From: Amycolatopsis balhimycina FH 1894
GTDB taxonomy: Bacteria > Actinomycetota > Actinomycetes > Mycobacteriales > Pseudonocardiaceae
Reading direction: 5' to 3'
DNA length: 64,000 nucleotides
Assembly (NCBI RefSeq): GCF_000384295.1
Contig: NZ_KB913037.1
Location: 7,565,533-7,629,532 of the forward strand
Within the stretch, counting starts at the first letter, position 1. Each line of letters starts with the position of its first letter. Under the pieces are notes generated by a model. It was not told where the DNA came from and made no database searches. It saw only the letters and a program-made list of their open reading frames with translations. Both the position numbers and the translations under genes were made by a program. Positions 16,283-26,459 of this stretch are shown in pieces.

Positions 16283-17842
16283 ATGGTCAGCGCATCCGCC
16301 GGTCCGTCCGGCCCCGGCTCGGTCAGCCCGTCCCGTGAGGACTTCCGCGCCCTCGCCGAGAGCCGCCGCGTGATCCCGGTCGTGCGCCGGGTCCTCGCCG
16401 ACGGCGAGACGCCGATCGGGGTCTACCGCAAGCTCGCCGCCGACCGGCCCGGCACCTTCCTGTTCGAGTCCGCGGAAAACGGCGCGTCCTGGACCCGCTG
16501 GTCGTTCATCGGCGTCCGCAGCCCGGCCGCGCTCACCGTCCGTGACGGCCGAGCGGTCTGGACCGGCACCCCGCCGGTCGGCCTGCCGAGCGAGGGAAAC
16601 CCCCTGGAAGTGCTGCGTGAAACGATCGAAGCGTTGCACACCGAGCCGCTGCCCGGATTGCCGCCGCTGACCGGCGGCATGGTCGGCTACATCGGCTACG
16701 ACGCCGTGCGCTGGCTGGAAAAGCTGCCCGAGCTGGCCGAGCGCGACCTCGACATCCCCGAGCTGACCATGCTCCTGGCCACCGACCTGGCGGCGTTCGA
16801 CCACCACGAAGGCACGGTCACGCTCATCGCGAACGCCGTCAACTGGGACGACTCGTCCGAGCGCGTGGACGCGGCCTACGACGACGCCGTCGCCCGCCTG
16901 AGCGCGATGACCGAGCAGCTGCAGGTGCCCGCGCCCGCGACCGTCGCCGCGTTCGACCGGCCCGCGCCCGAGTTCGTCCGGAAGCGGTCGAAGGAAGACT
17001 TCCACGCCGCGGTCGAGAAGGCCGTGGAGGCGATCAAGGCCGGCGAAGCGTTCCAGATCGTGCCGTCGCAACGGTTCGAGATCCCGACCGCGGCCGACGC
17101 GATCGACATCTACCGCGTGCTCCGGACGTCCAACCCGAGCCCGTACATGTACCTGCTGCGGCTCGAGGGCTTCGACATCGTCGGCTCCAGCCCCGAGTCC
17201 CTGGTCACCGTGCGGGACGGCCGCGCGACCACGCACCCGATCGCGGGCACCCGCTGGCGCGGCGCCGACCCCGAAGAGGACGCCCAGCTGGCCAAGGACC
17301 TCCTCGCCGACGACAAGGAGCGAGCCGAGCACCTCATGCTGGTCGACCTCGGCCGCAACGACCTCGGCAAGGTCTGCAAGCCGGGCACCGTGCGCGTCGT
17401 CGACTTCTTCCAGATCGAGCGGTACAGCCACGTGATGCACATCGTGTCGACCGTCACCGGTGAGCTGGCCGACGGCAAGACGGCGTTCGACGCGGTCACG
17501 GCGTGCTTCCCGGCCGGGACGCTGTCCGGCGCGCCGAAGGTCCGCGCGATGGAGCTGATCGAGGAGCTCGAGCCGGTCCGCCGCGCGCTGTACGGCGGGG
17601 TCGTCGGCTACCTCGACTTCGCCGGCGACGCCGACACGGCGATCGCGATCCGCACGGCGCTGGTCAAGGACGGCATCGCGCACGTCCAGGCCGGGGGCGG
17701 GGTGGTCGCCGACTCGGTGCCGGACTACGAGGACACCGAGTCGCTGAACAAGGCCAGGACCGTGCTCTCGGCCGTCGCCGCCGCGCAGACGATGGTGGCG
17801 GCGGGCGCACTCGACCCGGCCGCGGACAGCGCCCATGTCTGA
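16283..17842 (+). CDS. trpE: Anthranilate synthase component I
   Basis: TrpE (519 aa) makes anthranilate from chorismate, the first committed step of tryptophan synthesis. The chorismate-binding domain is intact: [34 protein letters not shown] and the [18 protein letters not shown] active-site block. ATG 16283 is chosen because CACAAT (16270-16275) lies seven bases upstream, and an in-frame ATG at 16274 would sit inside that box. No Trp-codon leader peptide was found upstream. No trpG partner is encoded nearby. Confidence 0.93.
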   Translation: MVSASAGPSGPGSVSPSREDFRALAESRRVIPVVRRVLADGETPIGVYRKLAADRPGTFLFESAENGASWTRWSFIGVRSPAALTVRDGRAVWTGTPPVGLPSEGNPLEVLRETIEALHTEPLPGLPPLTGGMVGYIGYDAVRWLEKLPELAERDLDIPELTMLLATDLAAFDHHEGTVTLIANAVNWDDSSERVDAAYDDAVARLSAMTEQLQVPAPATVAAFDRPAPEFVRKRSKEDFHAAVEKAVEAIKAGEAFQIVPSQRFEIPTAADAIDIYRVLRTSNPSPYMYLLRLEGFDIVGSSPESLVTVRDGRATTHPIAGTRWRGADPEEDAQLAKDLLADDKERAEHLMLVDLGRNDLGKVCKPGTVRVVDFFQIERYSHVMHIVSTVTGELADGKTAFDAVTACFPAGTLSGAPKVRAMELIEELEPVRRALYGGVVGYLDFAGDADTAIAIRTALVKDGIAHVQAGGGVVADSVPDYEDTESLNKARTVLSAVAAAQTMVAAGALDPAADSAHV

Positions 17843-18395
17843 CACGCCGGCCCGCCGTCCACTGTGGATGATCGTGGTCGCCCTGCTGCTGGGCGCCGCG
17901 GCCCTGTGGGGAGCGTCACGGCTGACGTGGTTCGCCGAGTTCCGCGACGGCGGCGTGCGGGGGACGGTGCTCTACCGCGAGACCGGCGAGCAGCGGGCGA
18001 CGGCGCTCGTGCCGCTGGCGCTGCTCGCCCTGGCCGGCGTGGCCGGGCTGGTGGCCACCGGGGGCTGGGCACGGCGCGTGCTCGGCGTCGTGCTGGCGCT
18101 GGCCGGGCTCGCCGCCGTCTGGGCCGGAATCGACGGTGTCCGCTTCGGCGGCTACGCCGACGGGCTGCCGGTGACCCAGATGCTGCTCGGGCGCGGCCTG
18201 GCCGTGCTCGGGGGAATTCTCGTCGCCGCCGGCGGGTTGGCAGCGGTCAAGACCGCCGGCCGGAGCGCCCGGCTCGGCGCGAAGTACGCCACCCCGGCCA
18301 CCCGGAAGAAAGTGCGAGATCCGGACGCCGAGCTGTGGGAGGCCTTGTCCGAAGGGGAAGATCCCACGGACCGCCGGGGTGGGCATTCGGAGTAA
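17835..18395 (+). CDS. Trp-operon-associated membrane protein (TIGR02234 family)
   Basis: 186 residues with four helices (about 10-28, 58-77, 80-100 and 122-143). Arg/Trp-rich stretches around the first helices ([24 protein letters not shown]) and the trpE-trpC location match TIGR02234, a conserved hypothetical membrane protein of actinobacterial trp regions. Its start overlaps the end of trpE by eight bases. The family has no established activity. Context suggests a link to tryptophan metabolism or transport. Confidence 0.85.
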   Translation: MSDTPARRPLWMIVVALLLGAAALWGASRLTWFAEFRDGGVRGTVLYRETGEQRATALVPLALLALAGVAGLVATGGWARRVLGVVLALAGLAAVWAGIDGVRFGGYADGLPVTQMLLGRGLAVLGGILVAAGGLAAVKTAGRSARLGAKYATPATRKKVRDPDAELWEALSEGEDPTDRRGGHSE

Positions 18396-18466
18396 CGCGC
18401 ACACCCGGAACCGGGCGTCTCGGATGCGGGGGTTAGCATCGTTTCGGCGGGAAGGGGAAGGTTTTT

Positions 18467-18523
18467 GTGAGCGACCTTGCGAATGAATCCGTGAGCATGT
18501 GCCTGGGCGGGGGCGCCCGGTGA
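18467..18523 (+). CDS. 18-codon upstream ORF coupled to trpC
   Basis: A GTG at 18467 has a strong Shine-Dalgarno (GGGAAGGGGAAGG) five bases before it and encodes [18 protein letters not shown], ending in TGA at 18521-18523. That stop overlaps the trpC GTG by four bases. The peptide contains no tryptophan, so it is not a classical Trp attenuator. It may serve to bring ribosomes to trpC, which itself lacks a good Shine-Dalgarno. Confidence 0.5.
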   Translation: MSDLANESVSMCLGGGAR

Positions 18524-19325
18524 GCGTGCTCGAAGACATCGTCGCCGGCGTGCGGGAAGACCTCGCCGTGCGGGAATCCGCGCTGCCGTTCGACCAGCTG
18601 AAGATCCGCGCGGCCGCCGCCCCGGCGCCCCGCGACGTGATGTCCGCCCTGCGCGAATCCGGCATCGGCGTGATCGCCGAGGTGAAGCGGCGCAGCCCCT
18701 CCAAGGGCGACCTGGCCGACATCCCCGACCCGGCCGCGCTGGCGAAGGACTACGAAGACGGCGGCGCGCGCGTGATCAGCGTGCTGACCGAGCAGCGCCG
18801 CTTCGGCGGTTCGCTGGCCGACCTCGACGCCGTGCGCGCGGCCGTGGACACCCCGATCCTGCGCAAGGACTTCATCGTCAGCCCCTACCAGGTGCACGAG
18901 GCCCGCCTGCACGGCGCCGACATGGTGCTGCTGATCGTCGCCGCGCTGGAGCAGAACGCGCTCGTCTCGCTGCTCGACCGCGTCGAGTCGCTCGGGATGA
19001 CCGCGCTGGTGGAGATCCACAACGCCGAGGAGGCCGACAAGGCCCTCGAGGCGGGCGCCAAGGTCATCGGCGTCAACGCGCGCAACCTGCACACCCTCGA
19101 GGTGGACCGCGACGTCTTCTCGCGGCTGGCCCCCGGCCTGCCGATGGACGTCTACAAGGTCGCCGAGTCCGGCGTCCGCGGCCCGGGCGACCTGATGTCC
19201 TACGCCGGTCACGGCGCCGACGCGGTGCTGGTCGGCGAGGGGCTCGTCGCGTCCGGCGACCCGAAGGGTGCCCTGATCAAGCTGGTCACGGCCGGTTCCC
19301 ACCCCGCGTGCCCGAGGCCGTCACG

Positions 19326-19329
<4 letters not shown>
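18520..19329 (+). CDS. trpC: Indole-3-glycerol phosphate synthase
   Basis: TrpC (269 aa) closes the indole ring. The (beta-alpha)8 barrel shows the catalytic lysines and glutamates in [26 protein letters not shown] and ALVEIHN, with [10 protein letters not shown] and the phosphate loop [10 protein letters not shown]. The GTG start at 18520 gives [11 protein letters not shown] and overlaps the short uORF stop. Upstream isomerisation (TrpF) is presumably done by PriA (2668-3405). The C-terminus overlaps the trpB start by four bases. Confidence 0.95.
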
Positions 19330-20533
<1,204 letters not shown>

Positions 20534-20537
<4 letters not shown>

Positions 20538-21325
20538 GCGGGCTGGACGACCTCTTCGCCGCGACGCGGGCCGAGGGGCGCGGCGCGCTGATCGGCTACC
20601 TCCCGGCGGGCTTCCCGACGGTCGACGGATCGAAGGACCTGATCGCGGCGTGCGTCGACGGCGGCGCGGACCTGATCGAGGTCGGCGTCCCGTACTCCGA
20701 CCCGGTGATGGACGGCCCGACGATCCAGGCCGCCTCGGTGACCGCACTGGACAACGGGTTCCGGCTGAAGCACCTGTTCGAGGTGGTCGAGTCGGTGGTG
20801 GCACGCGGCGGCCGCGCGGTGGTGATGACGTACTGGAACCCGGTGAACCGCTACGGCGTGGACCGCTTCGCCCGCGACCTCGCTTCGGCTGGCGGCCTCG
20901 GCTTGATCACGCCGGACCTGATCCCGGACGAGGCCGGCGCGTGGATGGCGGCCTCCGACGAGCATGGCTTGGACCGGATCTTCCTGGTGGCGCCGTCGTC
21001 GTCGGAGGAGCGGATCGCCCGGACGGTTTCGGCGGCATCGGGCTTCGTGTACGCGACCGCGGTGATGGGCGTGACAGGCGCCCGCGATCAGGTCGGCGCG
21101 GGCGCGGAGGAACTGGTCCGCCGCACGCGAGCCCACACGTCGTTGCCGATCGGCGTCGGCCTGGGCGTCCGCTCGGGCGACCAGGCGGCCCAGGTGGCGT
21201 CCTTCGCGGACGCGGTGATCGTGGGCTCGGCCCTCGTGACGGCGGCCGCCGAAGGTGCGGAAGGCGTCCGCCGCCTGTCGGCGGAGCTGGCTGACGGCGT
21301 GCGCAGGGCTGTCACCCCCGCCTGA
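20534..21325 (+). CDS. trpA: Tryptophan synthase alpha chain
   Basis: TrpA (263 aa) splits indole-3-glycerol phosphate and channels indole to TrpB. The catalytic Glu and Asp appear in [20 protein letters not shown], with the phosphate site [12 protein letters not shown] near the end. The ATG overlaps the trpB stop. It ends the trp run, and a perfect long hairpin (21338-21388) follows 12 bp after its stop. Confidence 0.95.
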
Positions 21326-21337
21326 ACTTTCCCAAGT

Positions 21338-21388
21338 CCGTGAATGGCACATTGAGGGACTCTAAGTCCCTCAATGTGCCATTCACGG
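21338..21388. repeat. Perfect 24-bp-arm intergenic hairpin, family A copy 1
   Basis: Left arm 21338-21361 and right arm 21365-21388 are exact inverted copies, with a three-base loop CTA. The arm begins CCGTGAATGGCACATTGAGG. A T-rich CTTTTC follows, so it may terminate trpA transcription. The same arms recur at 51088-51138, where the loop is TAG, so that copy is the exact reverse complement. Confidence 0.85.
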
Positions 21389-21472
21389 CTTTTCGGGCTC
21401 GCAACGGCGGTAGCGCGTCGCTCTGAAAGCGTTTGTACGAAACCTGTACGCGCTACCGGCACAGTCCGGGCC

Positions 21473-22138
21473 ATGGACTTCGACCTTGGACACCTCCCGC
21501 GCCGGACCTTCCTCCGCGGCGCCGCGGGCCTCGCCGTCGCCGGAGCCGCCGGGCTTGTGCTCCCCGGTGCGGCACAAGCCGCCACCGAGCCGCGGATCTA
21601 CAACTGCGACGAGTGGGGTGCGCGGCCGCCCGCCGACGCGCTCACCACGCTCGACCACCCCGCCAACCGGATCCTCATCCACCACATCGCCAGCGCCAAC
21701 ACCACCGACTACTCGCTGGCCCAGGCCTTCCAGATCGCCCGCGACACCCAGCACGACCACATCGACAACAACGGCTGGTCCGACACCGGCCAGCACTTCA
21801 CCGTCAGCCGCGGCGGCTACCGCATGGAAGGCCGCCACGGCAGCCTCAGCACCGTGCGCGGCCGCACCACCATGATCCAGGGCGCGCACTGCCCGGGCCA
21901 GAACACCAACGCCATCGGCATCGAGAACGAAGGCCTCTACACCAGCGTCGAGCCGCCCCAGTCGCAGTGGGCGTCGCTCGTCCTCCTGAGCGCCTACATC
22001 TGCCGCCAGTACGGCATCCCGGTCGCGGAGATCAAGGGCCACCGCGACTACTACAACACCGAATGCCCCGGTGACCGCCTCTACGCGAAGCTCCCGCAGC
22101 TGCGCACCGAGGTCGCCCAGGCTCTCCGGTCAATGTAG
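21473..22138 (+). CDS. Exported N-acetylmuramoyl-L-alanine amidase (PGRP-like)
   Basis: A 221-residue zinc amidase that would cleave the amide between N-acetylmuramic acid and L-alanine in peptidoglycan. ATG 21473 gives a twin-arginine signal, LPRRTFLRGAAGLAVAG. The amidase_2 domain shows zinc-ligand histidines in RILIHHIASANTTDYS and IKGHRDYYNTECPGDRL, with QGAHCPGQNTNAIGIENEG between. It likely acts outside the cell in wall turnover. Its end overlaps the convergent glutamine-synthetase-like gene by nine bases. Confidence 0.88.
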   Translation: MDFDLGHLPRRTFLRGAAGLAVAGAAGLVLPGAAQAATEPRIYNCDEWGARPPADALTTLDHPANRILIHHIASANTTDYSLAQAFQIARDTQHDHIDNNGWSDTGQHFTVSRGGYRMEGRHGSLSTVRGRTTMIQGAHCPGQNTNAIGIENEGLYTSVEPPQSQWASLVLLSAYICRQYGIPVAEIKGHRDYYNTECPGDRLYAKLPQLRTEVAQALRSM

Positions 22139-23488
22139 GTACCGCATCACGGCGCACAGTTCCGAAGGCGGCAGGGCACCGAGCCGGTCGATCTCGCCAC
22201 GGCGGACGTCCATCAGCGTGGTGGCCAGCTCGGGCCCGAAAGCCGCGGTCAACGCCGAGTCCGCTTCGAACGCCGTCACCGCTTCGGCCAGTGTCGCCGG
22301 CAGCCGCGACGCCGAGGGGAGCGTGCCCGGGTCGACGTCCACCGGTTCCGGCAGGCTCGCCCCGGAATCCAGGCCGGCCAGGCCCGCGACCAGCAGCGCC
22401 GCCACCACCAGGTACGGGTTCGCGGTCAGGTCGAAGCACTTGACCTCGAAGTTCGCCGCCCGGTCGCGCTGCCCGGCCGGGCCCTGCACGAGCCGCAGCG
22501 GGGCCTCGCGGTTTTCGAGGCCCCAGGCGTGGAACACCCCGGCCCAGTGGTGCGGTTCGAGCCGCAGGTAGCTGACCACCGAAGGCGCGCCGATCGCCAG
22601 CAGCGCCGGCAGCCGGGAGAAGATCCCGGCGCCGAACGCTTCGGCCGTCTCCGTGAGCCCGAACCGGCCGCCGCCGCCCGCGCACAGGTTGCGGTCGCCG
22701 TCCCAGAGGCTCAGGTGGACGTGACCGCCGTTGCCGACGCCGTCCGGCGCGAACTTCGGCGTGAACGACGCGCGCAACCCGTGCCGCCCGCTGACCGTCC
22801 GGATCGTCTCCCGCGTCAGCACCGCGACGTCGGCCGCACGCACCGGATCGCCGGCCGCCACGGACAGCTCGAACTGCCCGGACGCGTATTCGGGGTGGAT
22901 CTGTTCCACCGCGACGCCCTGCGCGGCCAGCGCGGACACCAGGGCACGCAGGTAGGCCGCCTGCGACGAAAGCCGCGCGTAGCCGTAGGCCGGGCCCGGC
23001 GCCGCCGAACGCGGGTCGTCGGGCGCGTCCGCCGCCGTGATCACCCACTCGATCTCGAACGCCGTCCGGACGTTGTAGCCGCGAGCCGCGAGCCGGGCCG
23101 TCGCTCTCGCCGCCAGCGCCCGCGCGTCCTGCGGGTGCGGCTCGCCTTCCTGGTCGTACCGCCACACCGGCGCCCACGCCCAGCCCGGCTGCGCGGCCAG
23201 CGGCACGAGCGCGTCGAGGTCCGGGTGCAGCCGCAGGTCGCCGACCGGGCCGCGGGAATGCGTGCCGCCGACGATGTCGTCGGTGGCCAGGAAGAAGTCG
23301 AACGAGTTCGACGCGCCGACACCCCACGCCGCCGCCGACCACAGCCGGTCCACCGGCACCGCCTTCACCCGCGCGATGCCGCTGTTGTCCACGAAGGTCA
23401 ACGCGACGAGCTCGACGCCGGCGGCGCGCAGGCCGTCCGCCCTGATAGCACCTTGTTGTGCTAGCTCTGCCCGATCGAGCTGGCTCAT
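22130..23488 (-). CDS. Glutamine synthetase family protein (gamma-glutamyl ligase-like)
   Basis: A 452-residue GS-fold enzyme. It has the beta-grasp start LVALTFVDNSGIARVKAVPV, the metal-site segment AFEIEWVI with HPEYASGQFELS, the ATP region GNGGHVHLSLWD and YLRLEPHHWAG. These differ from housekeeping GlnA, so it likely glutamylates another amine, as in GlnA3/GlnA4 of Streptomyces or FluG. It is divergent from an APC permease 55 bp away, and an amidohydrolase and M20 enzyme follow that permease, pointing to uptake and breakdown of an amine or amide. Confidence 0.85.
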   Translation of the reverse strand: MSQLDRAELAQQGAIRADGLRAAGVELVALTFVDNSGIARVKAVPVDRLWSAAAWGVGASNSFDFFLATDDIVGGTHSRGPVGDLRLHPDLDALVPLAAQPGWAWAPVWRYDQEGEPHPQDARALAARATARLAARGYNVRTAFEIEWVITAADAPDDPRSAAPGPAYGYARLSSQAAYLRALVSALAAQGVAVEQIHPEYASGQFELSVAAGDPVRAADVAVLTRETIRTVSGRHGLRASFTPKFAPDGVGNGGHVHLSLWDGDRNLCAGGGGRFGLTETAEAFGAGIFSRLPALLAIGAPSVVSYLRLEPHHWAGVFHAWGLENREAPLRLVQGPAGQRDRAANFEVKCFDLTANPYLVVAALLVAGLAGLDSGASLPEPVDVDPGTLPSASRLPATLAEAVTAFEADSALTAAFGPELATTLMDVRRGEIDRLGALPPSELCAVMRYLH

Positions 23489-23543
23489 CCCGCCCCCATC
23501 GATGTTCACTGATGTCTTCTCGCCTGAGAAAGAGGTGAAGATC

Positions 23544-24977
23544 GTGTCAGACACCGTCGAAACCCGTCCAGGTCTGCGCCGCTCCCTCTCCGTCTGGCAG
23601 GCCGTCGGCCTGTCCGTCGCGTTGATGGCCCCGAGCATGGCCGCCAACATCAACCCGCAGCAGACCGCGGCCGCCGCCGGCCGCGCCGTCCCGCTCGCCT
23701 TTCTGCTCTCGGCGGTCGGGGTGCTGCTCGTCGCGTACGGCTTCGTCAAGCTCTGCCAGTACTACCAGCACGCCGGCTCGGTGTACGCCTTCGTCGGCGC
23801 GACGCTCGGCCCGCGCGCGGGGGTCGTCTCCGGCATCGGCCTCCTCGGCACGTACACGTTCTACGCGGTCGTCACGAGCTCGGCGGCGGGCACGCTCGGT
23901 ACCGCTTTCCTCGCGCAGACAGGCATCTGGCCGGACCCGCCGTCGTGGGGCCCGTTCGTGCTCACCGCCGTCGCGCTGGCCGGCGCCTGGCTGCTGTCCG
24001 TGGTGCCCGCGCGCCGCGGCACGAGCACGCTGCTCGCCGTCGAAGGCGCGACCATCGCGGTGATCCTGCTGGTCACCGTGGTGATCCTGGTGCGCCTCCT
24101 CGCCGGCGGCGCACCCGGTGGCGCGCGGTTCACGATGGACGTCTTCGTCCCGGAAACCGGGCTGTCCGGGGTGTTCCTCGGCGCGGTCTTCGGGTTCCTG
24201 TCCTTCGCCGGGTTCGAAGCCGCCGCCACGCTCGGCGAGGAAACCCACGACCCGGAGCGCACCATCCCGCGCGCGATCCTCGGCACGGCGATCTTCGGCG
24301 GCGTGTACTTCGTCGTGGTCACCGCGGTCGAGATGATGGCCTTCGGCACCGACGCGGCCGCGTTCCACGACTCGCCGTCCCTGCTCGGCGACCTCGGCAG
24401 CCGGTACGCCGGCGCGTGGGCCGGTGACGTCATCAGCGCCGGCGCCGCGATCAGCGCGTTCGGCTGCTGCCTCGCCTGCGTCGTCGGCGGTTCGCGGCTG
24501 TTGTTCGCCCTCGGACGCGACGCCGTCGGCGGCCGCGGCGTCGGCCGGACGTCCACCCGCGGCACGCCGGTCACCGCGGTCACGGCCGTGACCGCCGCCG
24601 CGGCGCTGATCATCGTGGTGTGCGCGGCGTTCTTCGGCGCGACCGCGTCGGACACCTTCGCCTGGTCCGGCTCGATCGGCACGCTCGTCCTGCTGGTCAT
24701 CTACCTGCTCACGACGATCGGCGCGATCCTGCTGCTGTTCGTGAAGCGCCGGATGCGCGTTCCGAGGTGGCACCTCGTGTTCCCGATCGGCGCGCTCGCC
24801 GTGCTCGGGTACACCGTGTACGTCAACGTCGTGCCGTATCCCGCCGAAGGCCCGGCGCGGTGGTTCCCGGTGGTGGCCGGGGCCGTACTGGCGCTCGGGG
24901 TGATCTTGGTGCTGGCCGCGCCCGCCTACGCTCGTAGGGTGGGGGAGAGGCTGACGAGTGTGGACGGAGGCGCATGA
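23544..24977 (+). CDS. APC family amino acid/polyamine permease
   Basis: 477 residues with about twelve helices. APC features include LSVWQAVGLSVALMAPSMAA at the N-terminus, LSFAGFEAAATLGEETHDPE and RTIPRAILGTA in the middle. GTG 23544 has AGAGGTG upstream. Its stop overlaps the first codon of the (interrupted) amidohydrolase reading frame (ATGA at 24974-24977), the ancestral coupling. The last 190 bases belong to the 211-bp direct repeat. Substrate probably matches the GS-like ligase encoded divergently. Confidence 0.9.
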   Translation: MSDTVETRPGLRRSLSVWQAVGLSVALMAPSMAANINPQQTAAAAGRAVPLAFLLSAVGVLLVAYGFVKLCQYYQHAGSVYAFVGATLGPRAGVVSGIGLLGTYTFYAVVTSSAAGTLGTAFLAQTGIWPDPPSWGPFVLTAVALAGAWLLSVVPARRGTSTLLAVEGATIAVILLVTVVILVRLLAGGAPGGARFTMDVFVPETGLSGVFLGAVFGFLSFAGFEAAATLGEETHDPERTIPRAILGTAIFGGVYFVVVTAVEMMAFGTDAAAFHDSPSLLGDLGSRYAGAWAGDVISAGAAISAFGCCLACVVGGSRLLFALGRDAVGGRGVGRTSTRGTPVTAVTAVTAAAALIIVVCAAFFGATASDTFAWSGSIGTLVLLVIYLLTTIGAILLLFVKRRMRVPRWHLVFPIGALAVLGYTVYVNVVPYPAEGPARWFPVVAGAVLALGVILVLAAPAYARRVGERLTSVDGGA

Positions 24978-24998
24978 CCGGACTGCTTCCGTTCGTCT
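24788..24998. repeat. 211-bp direct repeat, left copy
   Basis: Identical over its length to 27181-27391. It contains the permease 3' end, the ATGA junction and the first 25 bases of the amidohydrolase. Preceding bases differ (GAT versus GGG) and following bases differ (GG versus CG), defining the boundaries. The left copy keeps the permease whole and truncates the hydrolase. Confidence 0.95.
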
Positions 24999-25119
24999 GG
25001 ATCGTTGCCCACACCGCTATTGACGCGGCCACCAAGGCGAGGAAGGCGATCACCCCGGACCCGAGTGCGAACCACGCACTCAGCCAGTCGGTCACCTTCG
25101 GCTCATCGGCAAACACCAT
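24999..25119 (-). pseudogene. 5' half of split two-TM membrane protein gene
   Basis: From ATG 25119 the frame reads MVFADEPKVTDWLSAWFALG and then a hydrophobic helix SGVIAFLALVAASIAVWATI before running into the repeat, where it becomes unrelated proline/arginine-rich sequence. The matching 3' half lies at 27018-27176. Joining CAG (24997-24999) to ACG (27174-27176) gives a continuous 93-codon protein with two helices. Confidence 0.65.
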
Positions 25120-25136
25120 GCACCGACCAGGTTGCT

Positions 25137-25382
25137 TCAGCAGCTCTGCCGCGTGTGCTGTTGCGGGATGCCGTGCTCCTGCCGGTAGATCGAATCGCAC
25201 CGAGGGCACATCGTCGGCACGCCACGTTGGGTACTTGGTTCAAACGAGGCGGCGGCCGATGCTCCGCACAACATGGTGATGCCCTGGCCCGGTGGTGGGA
25301 TGCCGCGTAGTCGAGCGCGGTGCCACACGCCGTTGATAACGGGGTGGATAGCCGCCGGGTCGATGTAGATCACGGCACTCAT
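25137..25382 (-). CDS. Small zinc-ribbon protein, 81 aa
   Basis: Starts at ATG 25382, overlapping the stop of the 48-aa gene (ATGA). The text MSAVIYIDPAAIHPVINGVW, then a CG pair in TMLCGASA and TMCPRCDSIYRQEHG, gives cysteines spaced like a zinc ribbon. Similar small proteins occur beside regulators in actinobacterial accessory DNA. It may bind DNA or a protein partner. The split membrane protein gene begins 17 bp after its stop. Confidence 0.65.
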   Translation of the reverse strand: MSAVIYIDPAAIHPVINGVWHRARLRGIPPPGQGITMLCGASAAASFEPSTQRGVPTMCPRCDSIYRQEHGIPQQHTRQSC

Positions 25383-25525
25383 CGCGTACCCCGCTCTGCG
25401 TCGAAGCGGGCCAGCAGTTCCTTCGCATTGGCCCAGTCCTCCGGGGTCATCTCGTCGATCATCGTCTGCGGTCGCGCCGGCTCCGCGGCCTCGCCCGAGA
25501 TTGCCGTGCCCGGCTCCTGCCCCAT
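25379..25525 (-). CDS. Small acidic protein, 48 aa
   Basis: A short frame from ATG 25525: MGQEPGTAISGEAAEPARPQ then DEMTPEDWANAKELLARFDA. It is acidic with a predicted C-terminal helix. No Shine-Dalgarno is evident, so a leaderless start is possible. It is coupled to the zinc-ribbon gene by ATGA overlap and is divergent from the XRE gene, separated by the palindrome at 25574-25588. No family recognised. Confidence 0.5.
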   Translation of the reverse strand: MGQEPGTAISGEAAEPARPQTMIDEMTPEDWANAKELLARFDAERGTR

Positions 25526-25573
25526 GATCCAATCGTCGGTCGCGGAAAGTGTGGAACCAATACCAAGCTGGGT

Positions 25574-25588
25574 ATCTCACGGTGAGAT
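25574..25588. promoter_or_regulatory. Operator palindrome of XRE gene
   Basis: ATCTCAC-G-GTGAGAT is a perfect 15-bp palindrome, and a third half-site ATCGTGAGAT follows at 25594-25603, overlapping the XRE start. It sits between the two divergent operons of the insert. Confidence 0.65.
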
Positions 25589-25601
25589 GTACCATCGTGA
25601 G

Positions 25602-26447
25602 ATGAACGCTCTGACCCGCAAAGGCGGCCCGCTCGCGCTGCCGGACTGGGCCTGGCAGCGGCCTGAGGTCCGCCTAGCCCTCAAGACTCGCGACATCGGA
25701 GCCCTGCTGCGTTCGGTGCAGCAGTACACCGGCGCCAGCCAGAGCCGCATCGCCGTCGCCATCGGCGTTCTCCAGGGGCGGGTGTCAGAGATCCTGCGCG
25801 CCAGCCGCACCGTCACCACGCTGGAGCTGTTCGAACGCATCGCCGACGGCCTGGAGATGCCCGACGACGCCCGAATGCTCCTCGGCCTCGCTCCCCAGCA
25901 TCCCGCCGGTCTTGACCACCTGAGCGCCAGCGGCCGGGCCGAGATCCTCGCGGTCTACCCGTCGCAGTCCAGCGCCCGCGCCGAGATCGAGCAACGCGCC
26001 CACGAAGCCACCGCCGTCGAGATCCTCGCCGTGCGCGGACTCGGGATCATCGGCATGAACGACTCACTGCTGCGCTCGCGCATCCGCCAGCGGACCACTG
26101 CCGTCCGCGTGCTGCTGCTCGACCCCGACGGCGAGGCCGCCCACCGCCGGGCCGACGAGATCGGCGAGACCTACGGCAGCTTCGCCGCCGGTATCCGCCT
26201 GTCGATCGAGCGGCTGCGGGACCTCGCGACCGAGGGCGCCGACATCGAGGCCCACGTCTACGACATCCTGCCCACCTGGCGGCTGATCGGGCTCGACGCC
26301 ACCCTGTTCCTCTCCGCCTTCGGCGAGAGCCACGAGGGCCACACCTCGCCGATGTACAAGCTCACCGGCTCGCCGCATGGCGCATTGCACCGCGGGTTCC
26401 ATAGGTTCACGGAGGAGCTGCGGCGCACCGCGCGCCGCGTCGTCTGA
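25602..26447 (+). CDS. XRE-type regulator with C-terminal sensor domain (DUF5919-like)
   Basis: 281 residues from ATG 25602 (ATG 25587 would add five). Residues about 30-85 form a helix-turn-helix: QQYTGASQSRIAVAIGVLQG, RVSEILRASRTVT, LFERIADGLEMPD. The remaining ~190 residues (AVEILAVRGLGIIGMNDSLL, VRVLLLDPDGEAAHRRADEI, PMYKLTGSPHGALHRGFHRF) resemble the DUF5919 domain of similar regulators, likely a ligand or phosphodiester-binding module. It probably represses itself and the divergent operon via the palindrome. The CYTH gene follows 12 bp later. Confidence 0.8.
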   Translation: MNALTRKGGPLALPDWAWQRPEVRLALKTRDIGALLRSVQQYTGASQSRIAVAIGVLQGRVSEILRASRTVTTLELFERIADGLEMPDDARMLLGLAPQHPAGLDHLSASGRAEILAVYPSQSSARAEIEQRAHEATAVEILAVRGLGIIGMNDSLLRSRIRQRTTAVRVLLLDPDGEAAHRRADEIGETYGSFAAGIRLSIERLRDLATEGADIEAHVYDILPTWRLIGLDATLFLSAFGESHEGHTSPMYKLTGSPHGALHRGFHRFTEELRRTARRVV

Positions 26448-26459
26448 GAGGAGCCCGCT

